Shown: positions 11,155-25,400, counted from the stretch's first letter. The stretch is 64,000 nt of DNA from Micropterus salmoides (GCF_014851395.1 NW_024040707.1:5082349-5146348); one strand, 5' to 3'. Notes: generated by a model not told the origin, from the letters alone. A program made the numbers and translations.

Positions 11155-11870
11155 TGTACTATTGTAGGTATTGCAGTTGCATTACAGGCACCCTACCAGT
11201 CCGTTCATTACTCCAGTGACCCCTCGTGTTGGCCTCCCCTCAGATAGCTGGGTAATGTGTCACTGTGCGTTACTTTTGTGATGAGGTAAGTTTGTAATTT
11301 TAACCTGCCTCAACTGGTCGCTTTGCTGGTGCAAGGTGCGTTGCCTTGCACAAGCTCCCTATGCTGACTCACAAACTATCTATTGTGGGTGGGTGGGGTG
11401 GGTGGTGGTGGTGGGGGGGGGTGTATTTCCAAAAACATCTAACTATTCTCTTAAATATGAGACACGAGCCAGTAATGAAGTGTCCTCTAAAGTTATGTCT
11501 CGCACTTGCCAAACAAACTGATTGCGCAACAGAAAACGAAAAGTAATTTTTTAGACCTTAGGTTGGGTGCAGACACCTACATAAAACTTGGTAATTTCCA
11601 ATTGACTGTGTCCAAGCATGTCCAGCAGATACTGCTACTGCTTTCCTTACAAGATGTGGTATTATGTCACCTCTGTTAAAAAGCTGTGATCGTATTTAGT
11701 TATTAGCCAAATCAAAATCTAGGAAAAACAAAACCTTTTCTCCATTTAATATCCTGTCTTGAACTTGATCAAACACAAGAAAAGCCTTTGTCAACACAAG
11801 GGGAGACACAGACAGAGCATAATATTAGACTATTACTTCACAGAAGGGAGAACAAAACAATGCTTTCTGC
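11155..11870 (+). repeat. Copy A of a diverged local direct duplication
   Basis: Blocks at 11155-11345 and 11750-11855 match copy B blocks at 12265-12437 and 12683-12816 in the same order and orientation. Shared words include TAGGTATTGCAGTTGC, CCCTACCAGTC, CACAAGAAAAGCCTTT and CACAGAAGGGAGAACAAAAC. Spacing differs because of indels. Copy A lacks the AATAAA on the minus strand that copy B has. Confidence 0.65.
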
Positions 11871-12264
11871 ATTAATATGGGCATCAATTGAAACTATGAC
11901 TGAATAATGTGATGACAATGTGTGACACCTTTTCTGCCCCTACAGTATGCAGGCTGATATGATGTACAACAGTATCATCCTATTTAAACCACAAAATGTG
12001 TTTTAACTGGCTCTCTTTTACTCAATTGTTTTGATTTTTTTAACAGTGTAATTTTTACCTTTTGTGTATTGTATAATGTATTTTAATGTTGAAAACATTG
12101 AAGTGTAATGAAAAAAAAATTAATGATAAAACATTTTTTTTATCTCCTCTGTATTTTCCAACCAGACATTTCTTAACAGATATGTGCATATAGCATATCC
12201 ATTATAAACAGAGCAAGGATCAAGGTTTGAGTAGTTTCATTCCAAAAAGAAGAGGGGTTCTGCT

Positions 12265-12840
12265 GTAGGTATTGCAGTTGCCTTACAGGTGCCCTACCAG
12301 TCTGTGCAGAACCTGTTCTCCAATGAATCCCCATGTTGCTGCTACATCAAATAGCTGGTTAATGTGCAAGCTTGTACCTAATTTTAACCTCCCTCACCTG
12401 TCGCTTCGCTGGTCCAAGCTGTTATGCTTTGCATCTGTAAGTATTCGAAAAAATATTTTCTTTTTCGAACGACTTTTCCTAACCTCATTCAGGAATGTAA
12501 TAAAGTCAACATTGACAACAAGGGCAGTTAGACTAGACATTGTAGTCAGATGACGGCTGAAAAATCATTATTGGTATTGGTCTCAGAAATCCAGTATCCG
12601 TAGTGTAAAGGCAGTTAACAGTCAAATAACTGCATCTACGCTAATGAAGAAGACACAATGAAAAGGTGTCTAGTTGTAACAATTTTTATTTCCTGTCATG
12701 AACTTCATCAAGCACAAGAAAAGCCTTTCACAACACAAGGAGAAACAGAGACAGCGCGTAATATTACAGAGGTGATAGATGGCATCAGCTTCCACCTTCA
12801 CGCCACAGAAGGGAGAACAAAACAAAAAAACAAAACAATG
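12265..12840 (+). repeat. Copy B of the diverged local duplication
   Basis: This is the partner of the copy about 0.9-1.1 kb to the left. It carries a minus-strand AATAAA at 12690-12685, which could be the distal poly(A) signal of the cryptochrome transcript. Confidence 0.6.
12685..12690 (-). terminator. Candidate distal poly(A) signal of cry
   Basis: AATAAA on the minus strand, followed within about 40 bases by a T/G-rich stretch. If used, the cryptochrome 3'UTR would be about 3.7 kb. Closer AATAAA hexamers lie at 16085-16080 and 16054-16049, about 310-345 bases after the stop. Which of them is used cannot be read from sequence. Confidence 0.3.
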
Positions 12841-14667
12841 AAAAGCGAGAGTAAAGACTTAGTTTAACTTGTGTTTCCATAGTGATAAAAGCTACAAAAA
12901 AAACTAACAATATTGAAATCCTCTTGAGAACATACAGAATTATAATACAGAAACACTACTTTTACCTTCTCCCCTTTACTCTGCCCCACCCCCACCCCCA
13001 GAGTCTAAATTACTCTGGAAGCTGAGGCCAGTATAATCACAGATGAACAAATATCGAGTACTGTACACAGAAACGAGTTATCACGGCTCCACTGAAACCA
13101 GAACTTTGTCAGGAGAGCGCAGGCAAGCTGCCATCATACCCAACCTGCAGGTTTTTCAAGATTTAGACCGTTTTTCTCAAATACAGGATATAAACTCTTC
13201 AATTAAAGGGCCCAAATGCTTTCTTTTTGGTGTTCTGTTGAGTGTGCAATGGTGGAGATTTCACATCAGAGCACATACTAGAAACCTCACTTTAATTTAA
13301 CCATTTTGGGTTAATGTACAGTTTCTGCCAATAGCGAGAAATTAATACTCAACCAAATAGAAACATGTGATGCTGTTATTCTTCCTTTTGGCAGAGAAAA
13401 ACAACAACTTCTCTGTCGGCTTGGCTCACGAAAGGCAAGTAAACACAAAATGTGTGTAGTTTCAAATAGCCAATCTGTGGTCAATGAATGTGTAGAAAAT
13501 TGTGATTATCTTTTATCGTGCAGTTACAATGCTTGAACAAAGTTGGATAGCAGATTGGGGCTTTATGCAGCTTAATGAAACTCTGTTCTCTCCTGTGTGT
13601 GTGTGTGTATGTGTGTGTAGTACGTTCTGTGTGCACACGTGTCAGCTTTGCATGTACCATAAATCCCTCAATATACAATGCCTTTATTATCAGACAGAGA
13701 CTTTCTCATAACTTGCTGTTGCATCACTTAGTGATGCAGTTGTCAATGTTTAGTGTGTACGTGTGTGTGGGCTGCTGGGTGCATGTGGGTTGCTGGGTGT
13801 GTGTGTGTGTGTGGGCTGCTGGGTGTATTTTACAGGGGGAATTGTACTCTGGTTCAATTCAACTGCATTCTTCTCACCAGGAGTAAAGGTGATAGTGGAG
13901 GGTGGATGGAACCTTAGTCACCAACTTCATCTTTCCAACGGGGTTACATAATCCTCCCATAGACAACTTTACAGCGGACATTTTACGACCCATCTCATTT
14001 GTTTACTTTCAATTGTGCATAGTAAACATCGTATCAAATTGTGGTCACTACATATCAAGGTTTTATCAGATATGTGCGAGTCGCAAAATGTGTTGCAAGT
14101 AGCCATATATAACTCCTTGTACAGTAGTAGAAATCCTTCACCAGGAGGGTACACTCGTTTCTGAGGAATGTTAGCTTCTGTTTTACTGACAGAATTACGC
14201 TCATTTGGATCAGATGCCATATTCAGTCTTTTATGCGTCGACTCATCTTTGTTGTACATTTTCATAAGTTTTTGGTTTTTATAAGAAATCTTGGAAAAAA
14301 ATTTGACACCTTTGAGGAGTTTGCACCCAACTAACTGTGTTCTCAGAAGTTACCTCTAATGACATTCTCTCCCAAACTGACCAGCAACATTTGTTTTGGT
14401 TGTTGAACATGTTGCACAGCAAAAAAAGTTCAAAATTTTCCAACATCACAATATGCCTCAGAGATACCCCAATGACATTTATTTTTACTTCTACAGGCAT
14501 AATCTGTTTTTGAGACATTTGCAGGGGGGAAACAGAGAGGTGAAAATGTGACTGACTGACGGGCGAAGTCAAATCAATATTGTATATTGTTAAAGGATCG
14601 TCCAGGCTCTGATGGTCAACAGCTGTGAGATGGGTGATAAAAAAAAAACTCTGACAAATCACTGTTA

Positions 14668-14670
<3 letters not shown>

Positions 14671-14715
<45 letters not shown>
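14671..14715. repeat. (CA)n microsatellite
   Basis: A pure CA run of about 45 bases, downstream of the cry stop codon. Confidence 0.95.
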
Positions 14716-14718
<3 letters not shown>

Positions 14719-16048
14719 TCTGTCGGTCTGTACATGATTAATAATGTGGGAAACAATGCCAGCATGATAAAGCAACACTTTAAATTAAAGATGAAGTGGA
14801 AAAAAAACTATAATTCTCAGAACAGAACAGAGCCTGCTCATGTTTGCCTGACATTAATGGGAATTGTGAAAATGTTAAATCTTCATGTGTTTTACTTTTA
14901 AAATAGCGAAGGCTCAGGATCTAGATGGCTTTCCAAAAAACGGAAAAAACTTATAAAAAAGACATACAATTACTCGACAATTACTTTTAAGAAAAGTGTT
15001 CTGCTACTTGTCCACCTCTGATGAGCTTACAGACGTCACAATAGGACATATTCACAAAGAATTACAAAGAAAGCTACACAAGAACTCTTTTATCCATAAT
15101 GCTACATCCTGAAAGGCAGTTTTACAGCCAGAGTGACCCGACAAAACGTCTAATCTACAGTAACACACTGTAAACATGTTTGTAAACACCAACATTAGAA
15201 AGTGGTCTGAGTGTTTGTTCTCCTCGATATTGTACGTTTTAAATACTGTCGGAAATACTATACAAAATCACCATTGTTAGCTGCCGATACAAATCAAGTG
15301 ATGACATGCGCTAACCAGGCAGTGCTAGAGGTTCCCATAAAACCAGGTGTGAATAGTCGCATTTAAGAAGGATGATATCATGCTCACCGACCAACTGGAC
15401 AGCCAGTGCCTGATTAACTTTATATTTACATGCAAACTAGTCAGAGAGAAGCTGAGAATTGACTCTTAACATTTTCAACAACCTGCCAGGCTGTTACAGT
15501 GAATACTCATGTGCTTTTAGTCCTTTTGCCTGGTGAAATCAGGGTTAATGATACAGTTTAAAGATTAGTAAAACCTGTCTTGTTTTTGGATGTCCAGATT
15601 CTTGGAAAAACTATTTTGTTAAAAATCTAATTTGCTTATTTACAAACATTTAATCTCAAAAACGAGAAACATAAATATAAAAATCAGTATAACAGCGTTT
15701 TTCCAATGTAAAGACTTTTACATCTATGACAAAACATATTCCTTAAGTGAGACTGACCTGTCAGCATGTACGGTGGTGATGTTTTTTTTCCTGGTTAACA
15801 CTATGGGATGTAGCACATTAGGACATACTATAAAGCTGTAGTAAAAGCACAACGTCTCTGTACACCCGGACATAATTAGCCTGGTTTTACATTAGTGAAT
15901 GCAAGGACAGACAAGGTGACTGATGGAGTTGTATTTGCGGCTTTTAAAAAAAACTAAATATTCTATTACTTACATTTATAGCTGTTTCAGTATTTGTACA
16001 ATACTCAAACTGGCTGGTGGCAGCAGTTTTAAGACAATAATGTAGTTT

Positions 16049-16085
16049 TTTATTTTATCGTTTGTTTTTTTACAAATAATTTATT
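16049..16085 (-). terminator. Candidate proximal poly(A) signals of cry
   Basis: Two AATAAA hexamers on the minus strand (16085-16080 and 16054-16049) lie roughly 310-345 bases past the cryptochrome stop codon. They would give a short 3'UTR. Usage is inferred. Confidence 0.35.
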
Positions 16086-16393
16086 TAGCTCTAGGTTTGA
16101 GGCGTTTTGTTCCTTTGCACATGCCTATCTGTACCACCACAAGAGGTCAGAGGTCAACGGACTCTAGGAAGTAAAAACCCTTTGTGTCAAGGTCACATTT
16201 TCACTTTTGTGTTTACACCCCGGGGATTCCCGACTGTAAAGACAGAGAGCAGTTTTAGATGCCTTGTGTTTGAAGAGGAGGCAGTCAAATCTGGAGCTGC
16301 ATGTGTTTTGAGGACAACGTTGGGATTTCCTCTCTCTCTGCTGGCCGAATGGTAACTCTGATGTGGATTCGGACGGTCCCGAGTCTGCCTGCT

Positions 16394-16402
16394 CTAGGTA
16401 GT
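16394..16402 (-). CDS. cry1b: cry coding exon 14 (stop)
   Basis: Nine coding bases, ACT ACC TAG, follow the acceptor CTTCCCTGCAG. They give the C-terminus QRQSAQTT. The 3'UTR follows. Confidence 0.75.
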   Translation of the reverse strand, partial: TT

Positions 16403-19400
16403 CTGCAGGGAAGATAAGAAACCACACAGTGAGGATTCTCACACTAGCACAGTATAGTAGAAAAAATAGACCTTGTGCAAATTTTTCCCTGGCTATAAAG
16501 AACAGAAGCATTCAGAGATGTGTGACTCTTCTTTTCCTGCACTTTTGCTTTCATATTTTCCATTGCTTACTCCAACAACTGTTTTGCATAGTTAGTCCTA
16601 CATTCAAAGATAGGTTTTGTATTTTTTATTGTGAGCATGGCAACTTCATGACAGGCTGACATTTACATGGACAACTCTCTCTGCTGACTGTGTAGTGATG
16701 AAAAATATTTACTTTGTAGTGGGAAGAGAGACACATTACACACCTAAACAGTATCTGTGTGCATGACTGCTTTTTCAAAGGCAGAGTGAAGTATAAACAA
16801 CATCAGTTGTCATCACAACTGCTATTTTCGATTTATATTTGCATGCTGTGTTGCACGCCTGAATTGCTTTCTATGCACACACACTCACACTGGTGTCATG
16901 GATCATGACACTGTCCTATTCTGGGTTAACTCTGTGGAAAACAGCTATTTTATTCCATTCGCTCCTTGGATTAGCACATTACAGCTGTGGTGTGTTTTAT
17001 AATACTCCATACTGATCTATATCATGATATATTATATTTTCTAGAAAGTCAACCGCAAAACTGTATGGATAAAACAGCAGGGCTAATACCAGGCACTTAA
17101 TACATAAAATACAGTAGTTTTGTGCATTGATTTAGCTACGTGTATTTAATAAACTGAGAAAATATAGTGGTTGACAAGAGAAACAAATTTTTTGTCATTA
17201 AAGATTTATGTCTTTAGTAGGAACAAAACAGGCTCAGAAGTTGGGATAGTACTGAGTCGGACTAACACATTGTTGGTTTTGGGATTTATGGTATAATGTT
17301 AACCTCGTCTTTTATTTAAATTTTTTTGAACAATATGCAAAATCTTTCAGCTCTTAAACAGAACATAACACATAAGAGGCCACATTGTATTTTCATTCTA
17401 TAATCAGCCATCCCAACAAGCCATCAAAAGTAAATTGCCATTAAAGACACTGGGTACTATGATGAGCAGTAGTCTGACCTGTGCACTCTGCCTCTGCATC
17501 TTATGCATCGAACAGGACGCCAAGTCTTTCTCCCCCGACCCTTCACGTTCCGACTCACGCTCCCGCTTTCCTTTGATACCACCTCTGGTGTGCAGGAGGG
17601 GTCCTGAATGTCCCAGTAGAAAAATGAAATCATTGTCAGTAAAACATTTGAACAGATGGATGCTAAGTCAAGTAAATGTGAGGTCTAGTTTTATGAATCT
17701 CTTGTGATCCCCCTCTGTTGGGAAGAACTTAATCCTGGTGACTATTAATAGGGAGGAATAGAGTCGCCCTCTAGTGGCAGCATTCATACACACTAAACAA
17801 ATGCTTTTAAAATTGTCAAAAGTTTGACTTGAGCATCCAGAAGTACAAGTAAGATGGTTGCACCAGATGCTTCCTGTTTCCTACCTGGATGTTGAGGCAC
17901 AGCAAACTCGTGGTAGAGTCGGCTGCTGGTGATGGTCTGGCTGGTGTCTGGCACTGAGTGGTATCCTGCAAGAGAAGGACACATCAAACACATCAGACAC
18001 TTAGAAGTTAGTGGTTTGTGAGAGGGCACAAAAATATGATATACGCATAATAAATTACCTACAACAATTTTAAAAATAGCATGTATACAGCTTATTTAAA
18101 GCAAGGTTTTTGCTAATTAGCAACTAGTGTAGTGATTGGCACAAAACATGCTTGTAGATTTTTAAAGAGTAGTTTTATACTGGACTCTCATTTTTGAGTT
18201 TGATGACCCCTTTCCAAGTAAGCTGAGGTCCTATTAGGCATTTACTATCAAATACTTTAATAAATGATTAGGCTACTTGTACCAGTGAAATGTTTACAGT
18301 GCAACCAGTGGACAACAATGCTGTTGTGGTGATGGTGGAAAGGGATTGCTTTTTCAAACCAGTGTGTACAATTTATGCACATAACGCAGAATGTCAGGGG
18401 AAGACATACCATGCTGTTGATGTTGCTGTTGCTGTGGGAGCGGTTGCAGTCGTTGCTGCTGTTGCCCAGCACTGCTAGGCCTGGTCTGTTCTTCATTGTC
18501 AAAGTTGAGTAGGATGCTCCCGCTGCCGTTACCCGCTGCAACAGAGCTCCCGGACACTCCAGGCACTGAAAAAAGAATCAGACAGGTTAAGACATGCGAC
18601 TGATGACCAACCATGATTACAAAACAATTTGACACATCTGCACGTCTTTATTAGTACAACATTCACTCACAATGTGAATTGTTGTTGTTGTTGTTGGTCC
18701 CTGGCTGCTGCTCTCCGGGAGAGTAGGCCATCATTCCGCCGTTCCCATTCCCATTGGTTGACGGCACAGATGCCAGCAGGCCTGAAAAACACACAAACAC
18801 ATATTTGTTTTTGTACTTTGAGATGAGTGAATTTATTCTAAAGACAGATTTTATTTCTTCAAAGACAGCACAACTCAGTAATTGTGTCCATTTGGCCGTT
18901 AATCAGGGAAGAATGCCAGCTGAAATGCAGATAATTGCCTCACACGACATCTTGAGTAACAACGAAAATGTGCCATGTTATATTTTAACACATTAACTAT
19001 AAGCATGCTAACATGCAATATTTTGCCCATCATCTGCATGTTGACATCAAATAGTTACAGGTTGTTAGAGCTCAAAAATACACACAACTGGTGAGTTTGT
19101 ACTTCTTTTCTGCTATTTTTCCACTGTTTGTGAACATGCAACAGTTAAATGTTTGCATGTTGCCAACATGACACATCCAGTTTCCAAGTAAAGTGAGAAG
19201 TGATGAGTTAAGCCACTACAGGCAGGTTCTTTTCTCTGCCAATATCCTCTGGCCAAACATTTCCATTTATTCATCCAACTTTTTCAGCCACTCTTACACT
19301 TTATTGATCTTAAGTAGGAGCAGTGGGCAGCCATTGTGCAGCGCACAGGGAGGAGTTAGGGATTCGGGCCTTGCTCATTCTTGTTAATCTATTTATTGCT

Positions 19401-22400
19401 TACCCAGTCCCCTGTATCGGCTAAGTTGCTGGTAGATCTGCTTCATCCTCTCAATGTTGAGCCGGCTTGCCTCTGCGTGATGCACTACGGGCTTCGGGTA
19501 ATGGACGCCGATTATGCACTTTGCGGCTGCCTGCACGGACTCCGGAGCGTTCCACGGGTCGTATATGTACTTAGCAGGGAAACCTCGGAGGATAGGTAAG
19601 TATCGTCTGAAAGCACAGGGAGACATTAGATTTGCCGGCTTGTGTCAACCGGACGTGGAAGATTACAGAGGGAATCAGGGGCGGGAGCGATGCGGGGATG
19701 CAAAAGGGTTATTTGTTTAAAAAAGGTTAGAAAAAAAAATAAAAGTGCCAAATATCTTCGTTTTCATTATTTCAAATATTAGTTTGAAAAAGGTATAGGA
19801 CTATATGTAACTGTGACACATTGAAAACGCAGTGTAATCTCAATTATAATGCATATATCTGATATGATACTTTATTTAAGTGTTTTTTGCTTACTGTGAA
19901 ATGTATCATTTAATGAACGATTCAGTAATAATGTTCTGTTTTAACTGTATAGTCTTTGTATGTACTGGAACTGATAATAGCATGCTGGTCTTCAGCACTT
20001 CATGCTTACAAGTATTATGGAAAATAGCTGCCAACAAAACGAAAGCTACAAACAACCACAAAATTGCACAGTATGGCTACAGCACATGAGTGTATGAGTA
20101 CGGAGTCATGATGGCATTCTGGCACTGAAGTGAGTTACCATCACAGTGCACAATGAGGACTAAACCAAGGGGTTGGGGTCCCGAACAACTTTTACTGTAA
20201 GTTGGAGTCATAGCAGCCACGCCGCAGACAAAGTGTGATCCCCAAGAGAAGAAGCCAATAGAACACTGTCTGCAACAAGAAATCAACGTCTCACAACCTG
20301 CAGAAGATGTTCATCCAGTTTTTCCCCCCCCTCTGGGCTGTTGTGGATTTGCTCCATGTGACAAAGAGAAGCCACCTACCTACTGCGCTTGATCCAACCT
20401 TACCGAGTCCGAGGAAGGGGGACAGACAGGACAGAGGAGGGGGGGCAAGTGGAACTGTGGAACTGTGGGAAGTGGGACAGTGCAGCGCTGACAGGCAGAG
20501 AGAGAGAGAGAGGGCGGTAGGGGCGGGGCCGGTGCACTCTCGTGGACCGACAAACACACGACGGACGGCGCTCCGGTTGCTACGGAGACTGCCCCGTCGC
20601 TAGAGAGATCACTGCCGATTGGGTTGATGATGATGATGATGATGATGATGAGAGGAGACTACTGTAACACGCTGTTAGAAAGCAGAGTTGTTGACCCCCA
20701 CCCACCTGCAGCCCTCCCCCGACCCCACCCTGAGCAGAACAGGTGTATAGTGGAAAAGTTCTGTCATTTCTTTCCTTATTTCACTCCACTGAAAAAAAAC
20801 ATTTTAATACTACTCTCATGTCTTTCCCCTTTGGCGACCCTTTGATCAAGTATTGATTGTGGGCAGCAGCGGCTAAAAAAAGTCCCTGTATGTGAATATT
20901 TAGCGTTTACATCCATGTATCCTCAGTTGATGTGAGTCTAGAAATAAGTGACTACTTAAAATAATTCTGAAAGTTCGTAGTCGATGACAGAAGTCTTCCA
21001 TTATACCTCACAGCTCCAGCCCTTCCCCCATGATCAGACAGTGGTGGACTGAGAAAAGAGATCATGCCTGCTCCCCTGTCCCTCAGACTGTAGTGGTTGT
21101 CTTTTAAGTGGTCAGCGGGCTCAAAGCCCCCCTGCTGACTGTCTCATCCCACAACCACAGCGCCACACTCTGGGCTGGCCCACTAGGGGGCTCCCTCATT
21201 TCAACAAAAGGGACCACAACCCTTTGGCCAGGAAGATCCGTGAACTGCCAGTAACATGTGGCCCTACAGAGGACAGCGAGTGGTGTGTGGTGAGTGTGTG
21301 TGTAGGAGTGTATGTATATGCAGTCATAAAGAGAAACTGAGTTTTTTTGACAGGTTTTTGAGCAGGTATACGAGAGGTGGTGCATTCAGATACAACACAA
21401 AAGAAAATTACATCTTTTTTTGCTTCATTGTTCAAAAATATATGCATGTGCACCAGCAACTTTACTTTTTCACATAAGCCTCTCCCTCGTATTTGGATGG
21501 ATGGCTACAAATTAGAACTTGAACGTTCCTTCAATGTTTCTCAACTGGGACTCGTGTACAGAAAACATTTTTAGCTATCATCATTTTCAGAACTTATTAT
21601 AATCACAAACAGTAATTGTCAGTGTGGTAAATCTGTAGTTTGCAATTTCTCTATCAGGCTCAGGATTTTAGACAAAATGCTCCTCCACCGTGACATAAAG
21701 CAAATCTGCATCTGTTCATTCAATTCACATCTTTCCACTGACTTTTGCAATGTGTTGTGCTGCTTTTTTGTGCTTTATCTGAATGCAATTTGGGGCTATA
21801 AATGTCTGACAGAAGATCTAATAAAATAAAATCTGTGTATCTGACGTGCATGTCTGTGTTCGCTTGGCAGTGTGTGTGTGTGTGTGTTTCTCAGTACCTA
21901 TATTAACCGGCCACTGCTCCAGGTCCACCTGAACCAGCAAGGCTGCATTCACATAAGTAGAGCACAGCTAAACATTTCACAAAGGGTGGAAGATGAGGGG
22001 CTTTACCCAGCGCCTGGATAATGGACCGGCTCACGTGGCACGGCACATGTAGTGAGTAACGGCGCCAGCCGTGCGTCACTATGATGGCAGAGCTACGGCT
22101 GGTCCGACACCTCTCCTCACTACCCTCTGGGAAATGCTTCAAAGTCCTCTACCTAACGAATGCAGGCAAGACATTCGCATTTCCCACCAAGCGGTCAGAT
22201 TCCCTTTTGACAAAATGAGACGCTACCGAGTTACAAACCCGCCCAGAGGTGCTGCTGGGGTGCGAGCAAAGTCCCGTCCCTCAGGGTTGCACAGGTAATT
22301 AAAAACAAAACCACCAATTTCTCAACTCAGTACCCGACTTCCACCCAAGGCAGCCCTGGCTGGCAGCCAGACTGCACCTGGGTGGCAGGTGCGTGAAAAC

Positions 22401-25400
22401 GGCCAATCATCTTAAAAGCAATCAGCAACAATCTACGAACGGGAGAGGGATAGCATAACTTTTCCCCCAATCCCCCAAAACACATAGCCACATCCAGAGA
22501 AAGAGAAGAATGAATATACTCCTTTGCAGTAAAAATCATCTGGTGGCAATAGTTAGATATTAACTAAAGATATGCACGCGTACACAATCACCAAAGGCAC
22601 ATTCACAAACAGTTAAAAGGCACACAAAGAAGTACACCGTGAAAACTGAGACTGTTACAAAAGACATGCCTCATTCCAAAAACTAAAGTGCTGAAGTTTT
22701 CACAGAAAAGAAAATGGATTGATGGACAAAAATAAAAAAGGAGGAGAGGAGGGAAGGATGTTATTGTGTTTCATTTACTTACCCAGAGATCTGGATGTCC
22801 CCCTCTTTCCCTCCATCTCTCTCTGTCTCTGCTTTTGTCTGGTAACCTCATTGAGCCATATAAAAGAAGTAGACGTAACCTCCGGGTCAGTGCCTTAAAC
22901 CTGCATTCTAACGGCCAGCAGGGGGCGACCACATTGTTGCATAAAGAAGTCAGATCTAAGTCTATGAGATAATTACCCTACTTTTCACTTGATTTATTAG
23001 CTCACTAAATAAATACTTAATTTATGGTCTCAATCACTAGTTTCAAGTCTTCTTCAATACAGCATGATGTTCATTTAGTAAATTATGGTCCACTTTAGAG
23101 TAAAATAGATGATAAAGCAAAGTACACTTTAGGGCGTGGCTACCTTGTGATTGACAAGTTGCTAACACAGCAACCTGCTCCAACTTCTTGTCCAAATATG
23201 GTCACTTCTGGTTCCAAAAAGCCAAATGGCGACAGCCAAAATGCCATCCCTGAGGGTTCAAAATGGTAGTCCGCAAACCAATGGGTGATGTCACAGTGGC
23301 TATGTCCACTTCTTTTATACAGTCTATGGGTAAACCTGTGATGGTGTATGAGCTGTGTGTGTGTGTGTGTCTCTTCTCTGTTTGTCTATTTGTGGTCATT
23401 GCAACAGCTGACTTAGTAAAATAATATTTTCTAGTGCTCTCTTGACACACTGAACCTGCATGTATGTATGTGTGTAGAGACAGAGGGTGGAAGGGTGCCA
23501 TCTAGGTGGGGGTGTCAGCAGTTGGCATCAAGGGGCAATGCTAGGAAAGGTACCCACCTGATGAAGTCCCCGTTGGGGTCGGTGCGGCGTCCGAAGCCCA
23601 CGGGGCAGTAGCAGTGGAAAAACTGCTGGAAAAATGAACTGCAGGACAGCCACATCCAGCTGCCTGCGTTCACGCTCCAGTCTGCATCGAGAAGCAACTC
23701 CTCAAAGACCTGCAACACAAAGACAATACATTATCCAAATGTTTGTTTTAAACTTGATGCAGAGGTTTAATGGGTCTAATAGAGACCTTTCAGGGGACAC
23801 ATCACAAAGGCTGTGAATTTCTAGGCTCTTAATGAAATGTTGGGAAATTATGCATGACTTTGTTTCATCTGGAAATTAAAAATTAAAACAGGCCTAAATT
23901 TGTCTGCTGGTGTTTGCTTAAAAAGAGGAATTTCCATTCAAATATAGTGTGACACAAGTAGACTACGTCACTCATTACTCCAGATGTCTAATCTTATATC
24001 TGTTGCTCAGGAAGAGATCTTCAAATGAAAGCTCCAGAACAGCTGCAGATCGGACCTAGTAGTGAGACTGGTTTGTGAACGTCAATCCTAAAATAAGATG
24101 ACTTTGCTGAATAATTCTTTTTGCATTCTTTAAGACGACATCTTCACTCCATCCCTCCCCACCACCTTGTAGTGCAAATTCCTGCATCCTCACCTTCATC
24201 CCTTCCTCCCAGCTGATCCACAGGTCCCCCCTGGTGAGGAAGCACGCTACTGCATGTCTGGCCAGGTGATGGATCCAGCCTTCCTGCCTCAGCTGTGTCA
24301 TGATGGCGTCTATCCAGGGGAAACCTGTCTTAGCCTCGGCCCACTTGGCAAGTGCTTCGGGATTTTTGTCCCAGGGGATGCGGACGCAGATGGGGTTCCC
24401 TTCCATTTTGTCGAAGCGTGGATTGTTGGTTGCTGCGGTGTAGAAGAACTCCCGCCACAGTAACTGACCATACAGCGAGAGCGGAGGGGAGCTGTTCTTT
24501 TTTACCTGGATACAAATAAACACAGAAATAAGAGAAAATATTAGGCCAAAAACACTTCAGGGAATTTATTTAGTGTCGTGCATATGACTTGAATTATGGT
24601 CCAGTAGAATTAATTTGTCTAAGGAATTTTAACCTTCTGTCGTCTTTATTTCACTGTGCTTGTGTCCAAAGCTACTTGATATCCTGTGCAAGCCCAAATA
24701 TGAAATGAATGACTAAATAAATAAATAAAAGTCCTTATCCAAAGGAACAATTATGTCTTTAAGCAATCCTTATATCACTAAACAAACAAATAAAAATATA
24801 GATGGACGAAACTCTTAAAATACTTTCAGTCTAAAATATTCAGTGACATTTTTCACAGGATCTTTAACTGGATGTTTAAAAAGCTGCTGAATTCTATGTT
24901 GCTGTACGCTGACCTTGCGGTAGAGGTCTGTGAGCTTGAAGTAGAAAAGGCGACAGGAGAGGCAGCCGAAGCGCAGGTAGGGGCTGAGGCCTGTTGGGCT
25001 GGCCAGCAGCGAGTTGGCGTTCATCCTGGGACGCTCGAAATTAGCCACCCACGCCTGGACAAAGACAGAGAGAAATACAGAGAAGAAGGGAGCAATTGGT
25101 GAATAGAAGAGATGCAGGACACAATGGATATAATTTGATACTAGAATAAAACTGATGAATGTTTCTGAATATAAACATATGATATTGGCTCCATATTAAA
25201 TGTCAGATATTATTAATGGTCAAATCTGGAGTGAAAAAAATACTCAGTTGGTCTAAAATGTTTCACAGTTCAAGAAAAGGAAAATAATAAAAATATTCTC
25301 AAAATGATATATTATTATACAGTATATATTTTAATGTATTTCATTTAAGAGTTTTAGTGTCTCAAATTGCCCAAACAGGAAGTGCAGTACTGACCTTTCT

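Larger units (their letters stand above)
12700..16393 (-). other. Downstream or 3'UTR region of cry
   Basis: I see no coding exon here. The region holds a GT-rich stretch at 13595-13815, a (CA)n run at 14671-14715 and AT-rich unique sequence. Part or all of it could be 3'UTR, depending on the poly(A) site used. Confidence 0.35.

Noticed and set aside
16164..16511. A 115-codon minus-strand frame at the cry 3' end
   Set aside because: It covers the last intron, the acceptor at 16403 and the 3'UTR in another frame. The real frame stops after two codons.
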